From contig NZ_WJWY01000007.1 in assembly GCF_010367435.1 (NCBI RefSeq), positions 1 to 64,000 on the forward strand: a stretch of DNA of 64,000 nucleotides. Direction: 5' to 3'. The position numbers and the translations under genes were made by a program. The notes below the pieces were generated by a model. The model was not told the DNA's origin. It did not search any database and saw only the letters and a program-made list of their open reading frames with translations. This document shows, piece by piece, positions 52,607-61,738 of the stretch. How positions within the stretch are numbered: the first letter of the stretch is position 1; the number at the start of each line of letters is the position of its first letter. The DNA comes from Fusobacterium sp. IOR10 (lineage in GTDB: Bacteria; Fusobacteriota; Fusobacteriia; Fusobacteriales; Fusobacteriaceae).

Positions 52607-53498
52607 TGATATCCTCCTGTATTTTCTTTGCTAAAACATGGGCTATTTTTTTCCTATCTGTTTTTCCACCTCTAAAAACTCTCTTATACATGTTCTTATC
52701 TGAACAATACATTCCTTGAAGTTCAATCTCATCTCCTACAAAATATCCAGCACATCCCATTGGAGTGTGACATCCTCCATCAAATATTTTAGAAAATTCC
52801 CTTTCCACTTCTATTATTTCCATTGTTTTTTTGTCAGTTATTTCTTTTAATATCTCTAAAAGCTCAGCATCATTGCCTCTACATTGGATATATATTGCTC
52901 CCTGTGCTGGAGCTGGAATCACATCTTCTATACTAAAGTATTCTGTTATTTTATCTTCTAATCCTGTTCTAATTAATCCTGCTCCTGCTAAAACAATCCC
53001 ATCAAAGTTTTCTTCTTTTAGTTTTTTTAATCTAGTATGAATATTTCCTCTAATTGGTTTTATAATAGCATCCCTTCTTAATTCTTTAATACATCTAGCT
53101 CTTCTTATTGAGCTAGTCCCTATTACTGGATTTTTAGGTAAATCTTTTAAAAATTTTCCTGTTTTTGATATAAATACATCTCTATTATCTGCTCTTTTTG
53201 GAACTCCCCCTAGAATTAATCCATTGGGACTAACACTTGGCATATCTTTCATAGAGTGAACTGCAAAATCTATTTCCCCATCTAATAATTCTTTTTCTAT
53301 TTCCTTAGTAAAAAAATTTTTTAAAGAAACATCTTTATTTCCCCAATTTGTTCTTAAATCTTTATCTCCTGTTGTTATAATTTCCTTTATATGAAATTCT
53401 AACTTTGGAAACTTTTCTTTAATTAAATTCATTACTATCTTTGTTTGGGCTATGGCTAAAACACTTCCTCTGGTTCCTATTTTAAAAAGTTTTCTCAT
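52596..53498 (-). CDS. hemC: Hydroxymethylbilane synthase (porphobilinogen deaminase)
   Basis: The 300-residue protein has the IGTRGSVLAIAQT N-terminus, the catalytic Asp segment DFAVHSMKDMP near 81-91, and the dipyrromethane-binding Cys in FDGGCHTPMG near 243. It polymerises porphobilinogen into hydroxymethylbilane. Lying between cbiJ and the cobA-hemD fusion, it seems dedicated to B12 synthesis in this operon. It starts one base after the cbiJ stop. Confidence 0.96.
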   Translation of the reverse strand: MRKLFKIGTRGSVLAIAQTKIVMNLIKEKFPKLEFHIKEIITTGDKDLRTNWGNKDVSLKNFFTKEIEKELLDGEIDFAVHSMKDMPSVSPNGLILGGVPKRADNRDVFISKTGKFLKDLPKNPVIGTSSIRRARCIKELRRDAIIKPIRGNIHTRLKKLKEENFDGIVLAGAGLIRTGLEDKITEYFSIEDVIPAPAQGAIYIQCRGNDAELLEILKEITDKKTMEIIEVEREFSKIFDGGCHTPMGCAGYFVGDEIELQGMYCSDKNMYKRVFRGGKTDRKKIAHVLAKKIQEDISEE

Positions 53499-53499
53499 T

Positions 53500-54252
53500 T
53501 TATTCTCCTATATTTTCTTTGAATTTTTTTAAAATAACTTTTAAATCATCAGTTTCCCAAGAATAGTTAAGAAGAGGTTTTTTTAATATAACTACTGTAA
53601 TATTATTTTTTAAAGCTGATTCTATCTTTTCCTTTTCCCCACCTATATCTCCACTTTCCTTTGTTATTAAATATTTTATATTATAATCCTTATAAATAAC
53701 ACAATTAAAATCTTTAGTAAATGGACCTTGTATTCCAATTATATTTTTTGCCAGCACCCCTATATTTTCAACTTTTTGTATAGCATTTACAGTTGGTAAA
53801 ACCCTAAAATAAATACTTTTTAAATTTTTTAAATTTTCAAATTTTTTTACACTGTTGCTACCTAAAGTACTTAAAATATTTCCATTTAAATTTGATACAA
53901 ATTCTACTAACTCTTCTATTCTATTAAATTCAATACAGTTATCATATTCATATGTTTTTCTATTAAACCTATAATATTCAATGTTTTTATACTTTGAAAC
54001 TTTCATAGCATTTTTGGAAACATTTATAGCATATGGATGAGTAAAATCAAATATCCTTTTCACATTATGTGTCTCCACAAATTCTAACATTTCATTTTCT
54101 TCCATAGCTTTCACTATTACCTTTAAGTTATATTCATCTAGTAATTTTTTCCCATATTCACTTATTGTTGTCACCAGTATATTTTCTCTAAACTCTATTA
54201 AAGATTTTAGAAAGCATCTTGAATCTTTAGTTCCACCAATTATCCAATCCAT
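53500..54252 (-). CDS. cbiJ: Cobalt-precorrin-6A reductase
   Basis: The 250-residue protein is a CbiJ/CobK reductase: WIIGGTKDSRCF at the N-terminus, FDFTHPYAINVSKNA (about 69-83), and LITKESGDIGGEKEK near 200-214. It reduces cobalt-precorrin-6A with NAD(P)H. It starts directly after the cbiH stop codon. Confidence 0.92.
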   Translation of the reverse strand: MDWIIGGTKDSRCFLKSLIEFRENILVTTISEYGKKLLDEYNLKVIVKAMEENEMLEFVETHNVKRIFDFTHPYAINVSKNAMKVSKYKNIEYYRFNRKTYEYDNCIEFNRIEELVEFVSNLNGNILSTLGSNSVKKFENLKNLKSIYFRVLPTVNAIQKVENIGVLAKNIIGIQGPFTKDFNCVIYKDYNIKYLITKESGDIGGEKEKIESALKNNITVVILKKPLLNYSWETDDLKVILKKFKENIGE

Positions 54253-54984
54253 TTAATCCACCTTATATCCTCTTGGAGTTATCATTTTCCCATCTTTTAC
54301 AAAGGTTTTTGAATTTCCTACTATAACAGTTGAAAACATATTTATTTCACAGTTAAGCATATTTTCTATATCTGTTATCTCATAGTTTTCTCCTATTCTT
54401 CCAACGTTTCTAGCTATTAAAACTGGAATTTTAGAATCCTTATACTTCATCATAATCTCTCTTGCTTCTTCTATTTGCTTGGTTCTACTTTTACTTTTAG
54501 GATTATAAAGTGAAATAACAAAATCTCCTTTAGATGCTAGTTCTATTCTTTTTTTAATTAATTCCCAATCAGTTAATAAGTCACTTAAAGAAATTGTTAC
54601 ACTATCGTGCATAATGGGAGCTCCTACTAAAGATGCGCTGGCAGTGGCAGCAGTTACCCCTGGTACAACCTCAACCTCTATCCCTGAGCCACTAGCTATT
54701 TCCAGCATAATACCTGCCATCCCATAAACTCCAGCATCCCCTGAGCTTATTAGGGACACAATCTGCCCTTCTCTAGCTAGTCTCAGTGTTTCTTCGCATC
54801 TTTCTATTTCTTTTTTCATAAAAGACTTTATAAAAATTTTGTTTTCAAATATTTTTTCCACTAAAGAAACATAAGTTTTATGCCCTATTATTACATCTGA
54901 TTTTTCCATGGAATTATAGGCTCTAAATGTCATGTTTTCTTTATTACCTGGACCTATCCCTATCACATAAATCTTTCCTATCAC
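54253..54984 (-). CDS. cbiH: Cobalt-precorrin-3 C17-methyltransferase
   Basis: The 243-residue protein has the methyltransferase motif VIGIGPGNKENMT, the SSGDAGVYGMAG segment and the VPGVTAATASASLVGAP region. It methylates C17 and contracts the ring. I choose GTG 54984, which has GAGGAGG six bases upstream; the longer ATG at 55023 has no ribosome site. Its first 41 bases overlap the end of cbiG. Confidence 0.92.
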   Translation of the reverse strand: MIGKIYVIGIGPGNKENMTFRAYNSMEKSDVIIGHKTYVSLVEKIFENKIFIKSFMKKEIERCEETLRLAREGQIVSLISSGDAGVYGMAGIMLEIASGSGIEVEVVPGVTAATASASLVGAPIMHDSVTISLSDLLTDWELIKKRIELASKGDFVISLYNPKSKSRTKQIEEAREIMMKYKDSKIPVLIARNVGRIGENYEITDIENMLNCEINMFSTVIVGNSKTFVKDGKMITPRGYKVD

Positions 54985-55954
54985 TTGTTTCCTCCTCAAA
55001 TATTGAAAGTGTAATTCCATCATATTTTAATTTTTCAACTAATAATTTCCCTTTTTTATTTGAAGCTAAATATGCTGATGGTGCTGAAACACTGTAAACT
55101 CCAACTGACTTAAATACAAACTCAGATCCTTTAAATTTCCTATGAACTAACTTTATATCTTCTTTATTTATTATTTTTAATTCTTTTTCAAAACTTTTAG
55201 CTGCTTCTATTATTCCTTTTTCATTTTTTTTAATGTCTATTGTAGCAAAAAACCTTATCCCTTGTAAAGATAAATTATTTTTTTTAAAGCTATCCTTAAT
55301 TGCATCTATTATCTCATTTTTAGTTTTCCCTTTTTTGCACCCTATACCCACTATTAAATTTTTAGGAATTATTTTTGAAATTTCTATTTTTTCTCTATTA
55401 CTCACAATAATTACCCCACTTGGATTATAAGATGTTATATTATGTGGAACCTTTAGCTGAACTTTTTCCCCTGCAACTATTAAACTAGTTACTTTTTTAG
55501 CTGATTCTAAATCCTCTATCTTAGAATTAATTCTCATAGCAATAGTATCCACTGCTATTTTTCCAGAAATATCTGATGCTGTTGTAATCACAGGTATGGA
55601 TTTTAGTATTTTTGCAATTTTACTAGTTAATTCATTTGCTCCACCTAAATGTCCTGATAAAAGTGAAATTACAAAATTCCCCTCTTGGTCAACAACTAAT
55701 ACTGCAGGGTCCTTATCCTTTCCCTTTAAATATGGGCTTATAACTCTAACAGCAATCCCAGTTGAAGTTATAAAAATAAATGCATTGTATTTTAAGCAAA
55801 TTTCTCTATAAGTATCTGATAATGAATTTTCTATTAGCTTAGTTCCATTTTCTTTCAATTTAGAAATTGTGTATATATCACATTCTATTTCTTTTTTTAT
55901 CTCATAACTCTTGGATAGCCCTTTTTCAGTAACACATATAACAGCTATTTTCAT
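54944..55954 (-). CDS. cbiG: Cobalt-precorrin-5A hydrolase
   Basis: The 336-residue protein has the CbiG N-terminal (IAVICVTEKGLSKS), central LLSGHLGGANELTSKIA (about 98-114) and C-terminal (LIVGIGCKKGKTKNEI) domains. It opens the delta-lactone of cobalt-precorrin-5A and releases acetaldehyde. CbiG is characteristic of the anaerobic pathway. It overlaps cbiF by 4 bases (ATGA). Confidence 0.95.
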   Translation of the reverse strand: MKIAVICVTEKGLSKSYEIKKEIECDIYTISKLKENGTKLIENSLSDTYREICLKYNAFIFITSTGIAVRVISPYLKGKDKDPAVLVVDQEGNFVISLLSGHLGGANELTSKIAKILKSIPVITTASDISGKIAVDTIAMRINSKIEDLESAKKVTSLIVAGEKVQLKVPHNITSYNPSGVIIVSNREKIEISKIIPKNLIVGIGCKKGKTKNEIIDAIKDSFKKNNLSLQGIRFFATIDIKKNEKGIIEAAKSFEKELKIINKEDIKLVHRKFKGSEFVFKSVGVYSVSAPSAYLASNKKGKLLVEKLKYDGITLSIFEEETSDRKDLCDRDRSR

Positions 55955-56721
55955 AACTCTTCCTTTTTTATTCCCTTTCTAAATTCATGGGTGAAATATT
56001 TATCATATAACTTAGATTTTGAATATTTATTTCCTAAAAAATTTCCTACTAAAATTTGAGCTGTTTTAGTTATGTTTGCTTCTTCAACTAATTTAGCTAT
56101 ATTTTCCAAAGTTCCTTCTACAATTTTTTGATCTTTCCATGTTGCTTTTTGAACAACTGCAATTGGAGTATTCTTTTCATAATGCTTTAATAATTTCTCA
56201 ACCACATTTTCTATCATATGTACTGATAAAAAAATTGCCATTGAACATTTATGTGAAGCTAACTTATCTAGAGATTCATTCTCTGGAACTGGAGTTCTTC
56301 CTTCCATCCTTGTGCAAATAACAGTTTGGCTAACATCTGGCAATGTAAATTCTTTTTTTAACACTGCTGCTGAAGCTAAAAATGAACTTACCCCTGGGAT
56401 TACTTCATACTCAATATTATTTTCTTCTAATATATTCATTTGTTCCCTATGAGCTCCAAAAATAGAGGGATCCCCTGTATGTACCCTGGCTACTTTTTTC
56501 CCTTTTTTCACATTATTTATTGTTGTTTCCATTACCTCTTCTAAATTCATTTTAGCACTATTATATATTTTTGCTTCTGGTTTATGGCACTCTATAATTT
56601 CTCTAGCTACTAATGAACCTGCATAAATTATTATGTCTGCTTCTTTTATAATTTTTTGACCCTTTACTGTTATTAATTCTGGATCTCCAGGTCCTGCCCC
56701 TATAAAATAAACTTTTTCCAT
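55951..56721 (-). CDS. cbiF: Cobalt-precorrin-4 C11-methyltransferase
   Basis: The 256-residue protein has FIGAGPGDPELITVKGQ at the N-terminus, ARVHTGDPSIFGAHREQM, and VPGVSSFLASAAVLKKEFTL, standard for CbiF/CobM. It methylates C11 with SAM. It starts 22 bases before the end of cbiL, with its GGAGG ribosome site inside cbiL. Confidence 0.95.
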   Translation of the reverse strand: MEKVYFIGAGPGDPELITVKGQKIIKEADIIIYAGSLVAREIIECHKPEAKIYNSAKMNLEEVMETTINNVKKGKKVARVHTGDPSIFGAHREQMNILEENNIEYEVIPGVSSFLASAAVLKKEFTLPDVSQTVICTRMEGRTPVPENESLDKLASHKCSMAIFLSVHMIENVVEKLLKHYEKNTPIAVVQKATWKDQKIVEGTLENIAKLVEEANITKTAQILVGNFLGNKYSKSKLYDKYFTHEFRKGIKKEEL

Positions 56722-57419
56722 TGTTCTATTCCTCCTTTTTTCAATAAAAGAGTTGAAAAATAAGGTATATTATTTTCATCTAATTCATCTAAATTAAAAT
56801 ACACTCTTTCTTTTTCTTTTCCTGATTCACAAACTAAAATAACATTATTCTCGTTTCCAGTTTCCTTTAAAACTTTTTTTAATTCCTTAAATTTTAAAGA
56901 AACCTTCATTATTACAACATTATCTATTCCATCTATCTCTTGTTTTATATTACAATTTTTATGTAAAGGTAATATCTTTAAAGTTTCATTCCCAATTACT
57001 AGAGGAATATTAAATCTTGAACTAAGATCTGAGAAAGAAGAAATTCCAGAAATTGTCTGAACTTCATATTTTGAGGATATATTTTCCAACAAATATATGT
57101 ATGTACTATAAACCATAGGATCTCCTATAGTTAAAAATGCTACATTTTTATTGTCCTTTAAATATTTTTCCACTATTTCTGCATTCTTTTTCCTTTCTTT
57201 TTTTCTCTCATCTAATTTAGGATTCATTGAAAATTCAACATTTACCAATTTAACATCTTTTTTCAAATATTCCTTTGCTATATTATAGGCTGTACTCTTA
57301 AAATTTCTTCCTGCATTTGGAATTAAAACTATATCTATTTTCTTTAATATATTTACTGCTTTTATTGTAAGCATCTCTGGATCTCCAACCCCAACACCTA
57401 TCCCATAAAATTTATTCAT
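56700..57419 (-). CDS. cbiL: Cobalt-precorrin-2 C20-methyltransferase
   Basis: The 239-residue protein shows GIGVGVGDPEMLTIKAVNIL at the N-terminus and VAFLTIGDPMVYSTY, typical of CbiL/CobI. It methylates C20 of cobalt-precorrin-2. It starts 19 bases after cbiT. Confidence 0.93.
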   Translation of the reverse strand: MNKFYGIGVGVGDPEMLTIKAVNILKKIDIVLIPNAGRNFKSTAYNIAKEYLKKDVKLVNVEFSMNPKLDERKKERKKNAEIVEKYLKDNKNVAFLTIGDPMVYSTYIYLLENISSKYEVQTISGISSFSDLSSRFNIPLVIGNETLKILPLHKNCNIKQEIDGIDNVVIMKVSLKFKELKKVLKETGNENNVILVCESGKEKERVYFNLDELDENNIPYFSTLLLKKGGIEQWKKFIL

Positions 57420-57438
57420 TTTTTACCTCTCTATCTTT

Positions 57439-58005
57439 TTATTTTTTAGCACTTATTATATATATGGGATTTTCTCCAGTCATCATAGTATAATCCCCTA
57501 TGTTTTTATTTTTGGAAATACTTACATTTATAATTTGAATATCTTTCAATATTTCTTTTTTTTCCTTTAAAATTTTTAAAACTTCACTTAAAGTTTCAAG
57601 AGCAATAGTATTTATAACTAATATACTATTATTTTCAGAATGTTTTATAAAATAATCTACTATTCCTTCCATGTTATTAGAAGAACCTCCAATAAACATT
57701 CTATTGAATTTTTTTATTTTTAAATCTTCAGGAGCATTTCCATGAATTATTTCTAAATTATTAATTTTAAATTTTTCCATGTTATCCCTAATGAAATTAA
57801 CAGCCATTTCTTTTTTTTCAACAGCATAAACTTTTCCAGTTTCTAAATAGGTAGCAGCTTCTATTCCTATACTTCCTGTTCCTGCTCCAACATCTATTAA
57901 AATAGAATCTTTCTTTAAATCTAGTTTTCCTATTGAAATCATCCTAATTTCTTCCTTTGTCATTGGGATTTTTCCCCTTATAAACTCTTCATCTTTAATA
58001 TGCAT
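57439..58005 (-). CDS. cbiT: Cobalt-precorrin-6B C15-methyltransferase (decarboxylating), CbiT
   Basis: The 188-residue SAM methyltransferase has IRGKIPMTKEEIRMISIGKL at the N-terminus and the SAM-binding DVGAGTGSIGIEAA motif. It methylates C15 and decarboxylates the C12 side chain. It is separate from CbiE, unlike the fused CobL of aerobes. It follows cbiE by 1 base. Confidence 0.95.
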   Translation of the reverse strand: MHIKDEEFIRGKIPMTKEEIRMISIGKLDLKKDSILIDVGAGTGSIGIEAATYLETGKVYAVEKKEMAVNFIRDNMEKFKINNLEIIHGNAPEDLKIKKFNRMFIGGSSNNMEGIVDYFIKHSENNSILVINTIALETLSEVLKILKEKKEILKDIQIINVSISKNKNIGDYTMMTGENPIYIISAKK

Positions 58006-58006
58006 A

Positions 58007-58630
58007 TTACTCCTTTTTTAAAATTAATACATTCATTTCATAGTCCCTTATGTATTCTTTTAAATTATTAATTTTAAATCTTTCTATTTTTTCATTGTCA
58101 TAGGATAAATTTTCTCCTATAATCATTTCAATATTAAAATATTCCTTTTCGTATAGTATCTCTCCAATATGTTTAGGAGTATTATTCTTATCTGTTAATA
58201 ATACTATTCCTTTTTTACTTTTATCTAGTTTGCTAATGAAATCTAATTTCCTTCCATGCATACTATATAAGTTATAATATTCCCAAGTTTCACCTATTTT
58301 TGAAAACAAATATTGAAAGGATGAAATCCCTGGGATAATATTTTCAATTTCTTTTTCATAAAATCTTCTTAAATATGAAACTAAACTGTAAAAACCTGTA
58401 TCCCCAGAAACAATAAAACATATTTTTTTCTCTATGTTTTTATCCACATAGTCCTTCATATGAGCTAATTTTTTCAATGTATATAGTTCTTGAAATGTTA
58501 ATAAGGGAGAAATATCCTTTAGTTGTCTTTCTCCCCCTATAATTATATCTGAAGCAATTAATTTTTTTTTAGCTATTCCAGTTATATAATCTAAATTTCC
58601 CACACCTAAACCTACAATATCTATACTCAT
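58007..58630 (-). CDS. cbiE: Cobalt-precorrin-7 C5-methyltransferase, CbiE
   Basis: The 207-residue protein shows IVGLGVGNLDYITG, DIIIGGERQLKD, and CFIVSGDTGFYSL, typical of CbiE. It methylates C5. It overlaps cbiD by 4 bases (ATGA) and is followed by CbiT as a separate gene. Confidence 0.93.
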   Translation of the reverse strand: MSIDIVGLGVGNLDYITGIAKKKLIASDIIIGGERQLKDISPLLTFQELYTLKKLAHMKDYVDKNIEKKICFIVSGDTGFYSLVSYLRRFYEKEIENIIPGISSFQYLFSKIGETWEYYNLYSMHGRKLDFISKLDKSKKGIVLLTDKNNTPKHIGEILYEKEYFNIEMIIGENLSYDNEKIERFKINNLKEYIRDYEMNVLILKKE

Positions 58631-59751
58631 TTTTTTACCTCTTCAACTAATTTATAAAAATTATCACTGTAACCTAATATTTCCTCTTTAAAAGAAAATA
58701 ACAATACTTCACACTCTATAACATTTGTTTTTAAATAATTTTTTATTTTTTCTGAAATTTTATTTGAAATTTTATAAAAAAATTCTTTTTTTTCTATATA
58801 ATTACAAGCTTCTTCAACTGTATTAGAGTTTAATATATTCATGACATTTTCCTTTGATTCCCCATTTAAAAAAGCGTTTGCTCCCATAATTTCCATTCTA
58901 GCATCTGCTACTTTACTATGAGTATTGAAAATTCCACCAGCTATTTTTACTCCTTTTCCAATATGCCCCACAAGAATTATTTTTTTGTATCCTAATTCTT
59001 CAGCTACTTCTAACATATATCCAATATAGTTACTAATTACTATTAAATTAGAAGCCTGTAATCCTATTTCTTCACAATATTTCTTTCCATAATTTCCAAA
59101 AACAAATACCACATAATCCTTATCGCTATTTTCTTTTAATACCTTCATCTCAATATATAAAGAATCTTTCAAAGCCTCTTCACTCATTGGATTTAAAATT
59201 CCTGTGGAACCTAAAATTGAAATTCCCCCAACTATTCCCAATTTAGGATTAAAAGTTTTTTTGCTTTTTTCCAAACCCTCTGGAATATATATTTTTATTT
59301 CAAAATAAAGATCATTTTTGTCATCTAATATTGATTCTATAGCTAGTTCCATCATCTTTAAAGGTCCTGGATTAATTGCATATTTCCCGACTTCACATCT
59401 AAGACCTTTTTTAGTAACTTTCCCAATCCCTCTTCCACAAGTAATAAGAGTGTTTCCAATTATATAACCTGCACTATCTTTTTTTAATTTCGTTACTTTT
59501 TTTATTCTTACAAAAATTTCAATTCCATCAGTTACATCAGGATCATCCCCTGAATATTTTTTTACTGAGGAAGTTACAAAATTATTTCTCTTTCTTAACC
59601 TTGAAATAGGAATATTTATCTTTTTGTTATTTAAAGACTGTAGCTGAACATTTTCTAATTTTCTATCATCTAACAGATAGTTTAGCCCTGCAATTATAGC
59701 TGCTGTACAACAGCTACCTGTTGTATAACCAGATTTTAGTTTTTTTCCCAT
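58627..59751 (-). CDS. cbiD: Cobalt-precorrin-5B C1-methyltransferase
   Basis: The 374-residue protein shows KSGYTTGSCCTAAIIAGL at the N-terminus, DDPDVTDGIEIFV, the GRGIGKVTKKGL loop, and VGHIGKGVKIAGGIFNTHS in the C-terminal half, all CbiD hallmarks. It is a marker of the anaerobic pathway. Its start overlaps the cbiC stop by one base (TAATG). Confidence 0.96.
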   Translation of the reverse strand: MGKKLKSGYTTGSCCTAAIIAGLNYLLDDRKLENVQLQSLNNKKINIPISRLRKRNNFVTSSVKKYSGDDPDVTDGIEIFVRIKKVTKLKKDSAGYIIGNTLITCGRGIGKVTKKGLRCEVGKYAINPGPLKMMELAIESILDDKNDLYFEIKIYIPEGLEKSKKTFNPKLGIVGGISILGSTGILNPMSEEALKDSLYIEMKVLKENSDKDYVVFVFGNYGKKYCEEIGLQASNLIVISNYIGYMLEVAEELGYKKIILVGHIGKGVKIAGGIFNTHSKVADARMEIMGANAFLNGESKENVMNILNSNTVEEACNYIEKKEFFYKISNKISEKIKNYLKTNVIECEVLLFSFKEEILGYSDNFYKLVEEVKK

Positions 59752-60398
59752 TAAAATCCCTCTCTTTTATACAATTGATACAGTATTCCATGAAGAATTG
59801 ATACTGTTACAGTACTCCCTCCCTTTCTTCCATCAATTGTTATATATGGAATATTTGTATCTTTAAAATTCTCCTTTGCTTCTGCAGCTCCGACAAATCC
59901 AACAGGAACTCCAACCACTAATAATGGTTTTTCAATTTCTCCACTAACAATCATCTCTTTTAATTTATACAAAGCTGTTGGAGCATTTCCTATTAAAAAT
60001 ATTTTCGTTTCTTTTTCCTTTGCAGCCTTTTCTATTCCAACAATAGAACGAGTAACTTCTCTTTCCTTTGCTTCTTTAGCAACTTGTTCATCTCTTACTA
60101 AACAATAGGCTTCACAATTAAATTTTTCTAAAATTTTTCTGCTTAATCCATTAACAATCATATTTGTATCACAATATATTTTACATCCTAATTCTAAGGC
60201 TTTTTTTCCTTGAGAAATAGGATTATTTATAAACTTTATTAAATCAGCATATTCAAAATCAGCTGTTGTATGAATTACTCTTTTTACAATTTTAAGTTCT
60301 TCCTCTGTGAAATTATTCCCTCTTTCTCCTAACTCTTCAGTTATAATTTGAAAACTTTTTTTTTCTATACTTTCAGGAATTTTAATATATTTTTTCAT
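59751..60398 (-). CDS. cbiC: Cobalt-precorrin-8 methylmutase
   Basis: The 215-residue protein has KRVIHTTADFEYADLI (catalytic His near 43), DTNMIVNGLSRKIL, and VGVPVGFVGAAEAKE, typical of CbiC/CobH. It moves the C11 methyl to C12 to form cobyrinate. It overlaps cbiA by 4 bases. Confidence 0.96.
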   Translation of the reverse strand: MKKYIKIPESIEKKSFQIITEELGERGNNFTEEELKIVKRVIHTTADFEYADLIKFINNPISQGKKALELGCKIYCDTNMIVNGLSRKILEKFNCEAYCLVRDEQVAKEAKEREVTRSIVGIEKAAKEKETKIFLIGNAPTALYKLKEMIVSGEIEKPLLVVGVPVGFVGAAEAKENFKDTNIPYITIDGRKGGSTVTVSILHGILYQLYKREGF

Positions 60399-61738
60399 TT
60401 TGACTCCTTTGCTTTATTTAATAAATCAAAAATTATATCTTGGCTTTTGAAAAAATGAATGTGAGGATAGCCACATAAAACATTTTTAACATGAAATCCA
60501 CAAGTCCAATTTCTACCATCTGGTTTTCTTATCTTAAATTCTTTTCTTATATTTTCATCTGAACTTATTATCTCTGAATAATGAAATTCATGACCTCTAC
60601 CCTTAAATTTTCCATTATATTCTATATCAATATATCCAAATCTTTTTATATTTAATCTATTTTTCATTTTTATATTACTACCAGATATTCCAACAAAATC
60701 ATACTTCTTACCATCTAAAGTTTCTAGGGTATCAGATAAATATATAAATCCTCCACACTCTCCATATATAACTCCATTTTTATTAAAAAAATCCCTTATT
60801 GAATTAATCATACTTTTATTTTCAGATAGTTCCTTAGAATAATTTTCAGGATATCCCCCTCCAAAATATAGCATGTTAATATCTTTTGGTATTTTTTTAT
60901 CATGAACAGGGGAGAAATAAATTATTTCAATACCTAGTTCTTCTAAAAATTCTATATTATCATTATAATAAAATGAAAAAGCCTCATCCTTTGCTATTGC
61001 AATTTTCATCCCAGTGTATTCATTCTTTTTCTTTTCCATTATTTCTTGTAAGAAAAAATTGTCTTTCATTTCTTTTATTTTTGAAATATTGTATATATAA
61101 TCTAAGTCTATGGTCTCTTTCATTTGTTTACTAATTTTTTCAACTTTAATATCTAAATCCTTTATTTCTTGTGCTTGCATAAGACCTAAATGTCTTTCTT
61201 CTATCCCTATATTTTCAATATTTAGCATATAACCAATACACTTAATATCACAATATTTTTCTATTGATTCTTTTAAAATATCATAAGTTTTTTTACTAGA
61301 TATTTTATTAATAATAACTCCCTTTAATTTTACCCTTCTATCTAAATCTCTGTATCCTAAAACTTCAGCTGCAATACTGGTGCTTATCTTTCTTCCGTCA
61401 ACTACAAGTATCACTGGTAAATCAAGTATTCTACCTATATGAGCTGAACTTCCATTGTCTAATTCAACACCTCTTCCATCATATAAGCCCATTACCCCTT
61501 CAACAATTGAAATTTCTTTTGAATTTTTTAAAAATGTTCTTTTTATTCCCTTTTCACCCATTAAAATATAATCTAAATTATAACTTTTATTTGAAGTAAC
61601 ATATTCATGAAACTTACCATCAATATAATCTGGGCCAACTTTAAAAGGAGAAACATTCTTAAAACATTTCATTAATCCCATAGCTATAGTAGTTTTACCA
61701 ACTCCACTTCTTACTCCTGCTATTAAAAATCCTCTCAT
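60395..61738 (-). CDS. cbiA: Cobyrinate a,c-diamide synthase
   Basis: The 447-residue protein has an N-terminal P-loop amidoligase domain (GVRSGVGKTTIAMGLM; FKVGPDYID) and an intact C-terminal class I glutaminase domain with nucleophile Cys in IYGECGGFIYL (about 315-325) and His in GHEFHYSEI. It amidates the a and c side chains with glutamine and ATP. Its intact glutaminase contrasts with the adjacent cbiP end. It overlaps cobD by 4 bases. Confidence 0.96.
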   Translation of the reverse strand: MRGFLIAGVRSGVGKTTIAMGLMKCFKNVSPFKVGPDYIDGKFHEYVTSNKSYNLDYILMGEKGIKRTFLKNSKEISIVEGVMGLYDGRGVELDNGSSAHIGRILDLPVILVVDGRKISTSIAAEVLGYRDLDRRVKLKGVIINKISSKKTYDILKESIEKYCDIKCIGYMLNIENIGIEERHLGLMQAQEIKDLDIKVEKISKQMKETIDLDYIYNISKIKEMKDNFFLQEIMEKKKNEYTGMKIAIAKDEAFSFYYNDNIEFLEELGIEIIYFSPVHDKKIPKDINMLYFGGGYPENYSKELSENKSMINSIRDFFNKNGVIYGECGGFIYLSDTLETLDGKKYDFVGISGSNIKMKNRLNIKRFGYIDIEYNGKFKGRGHEFHYSEIISSDENIRKEFKIRKPDGRNWTCGFHVKNVLCGYPHIHFFKSQDIIFDLLNKAKESK

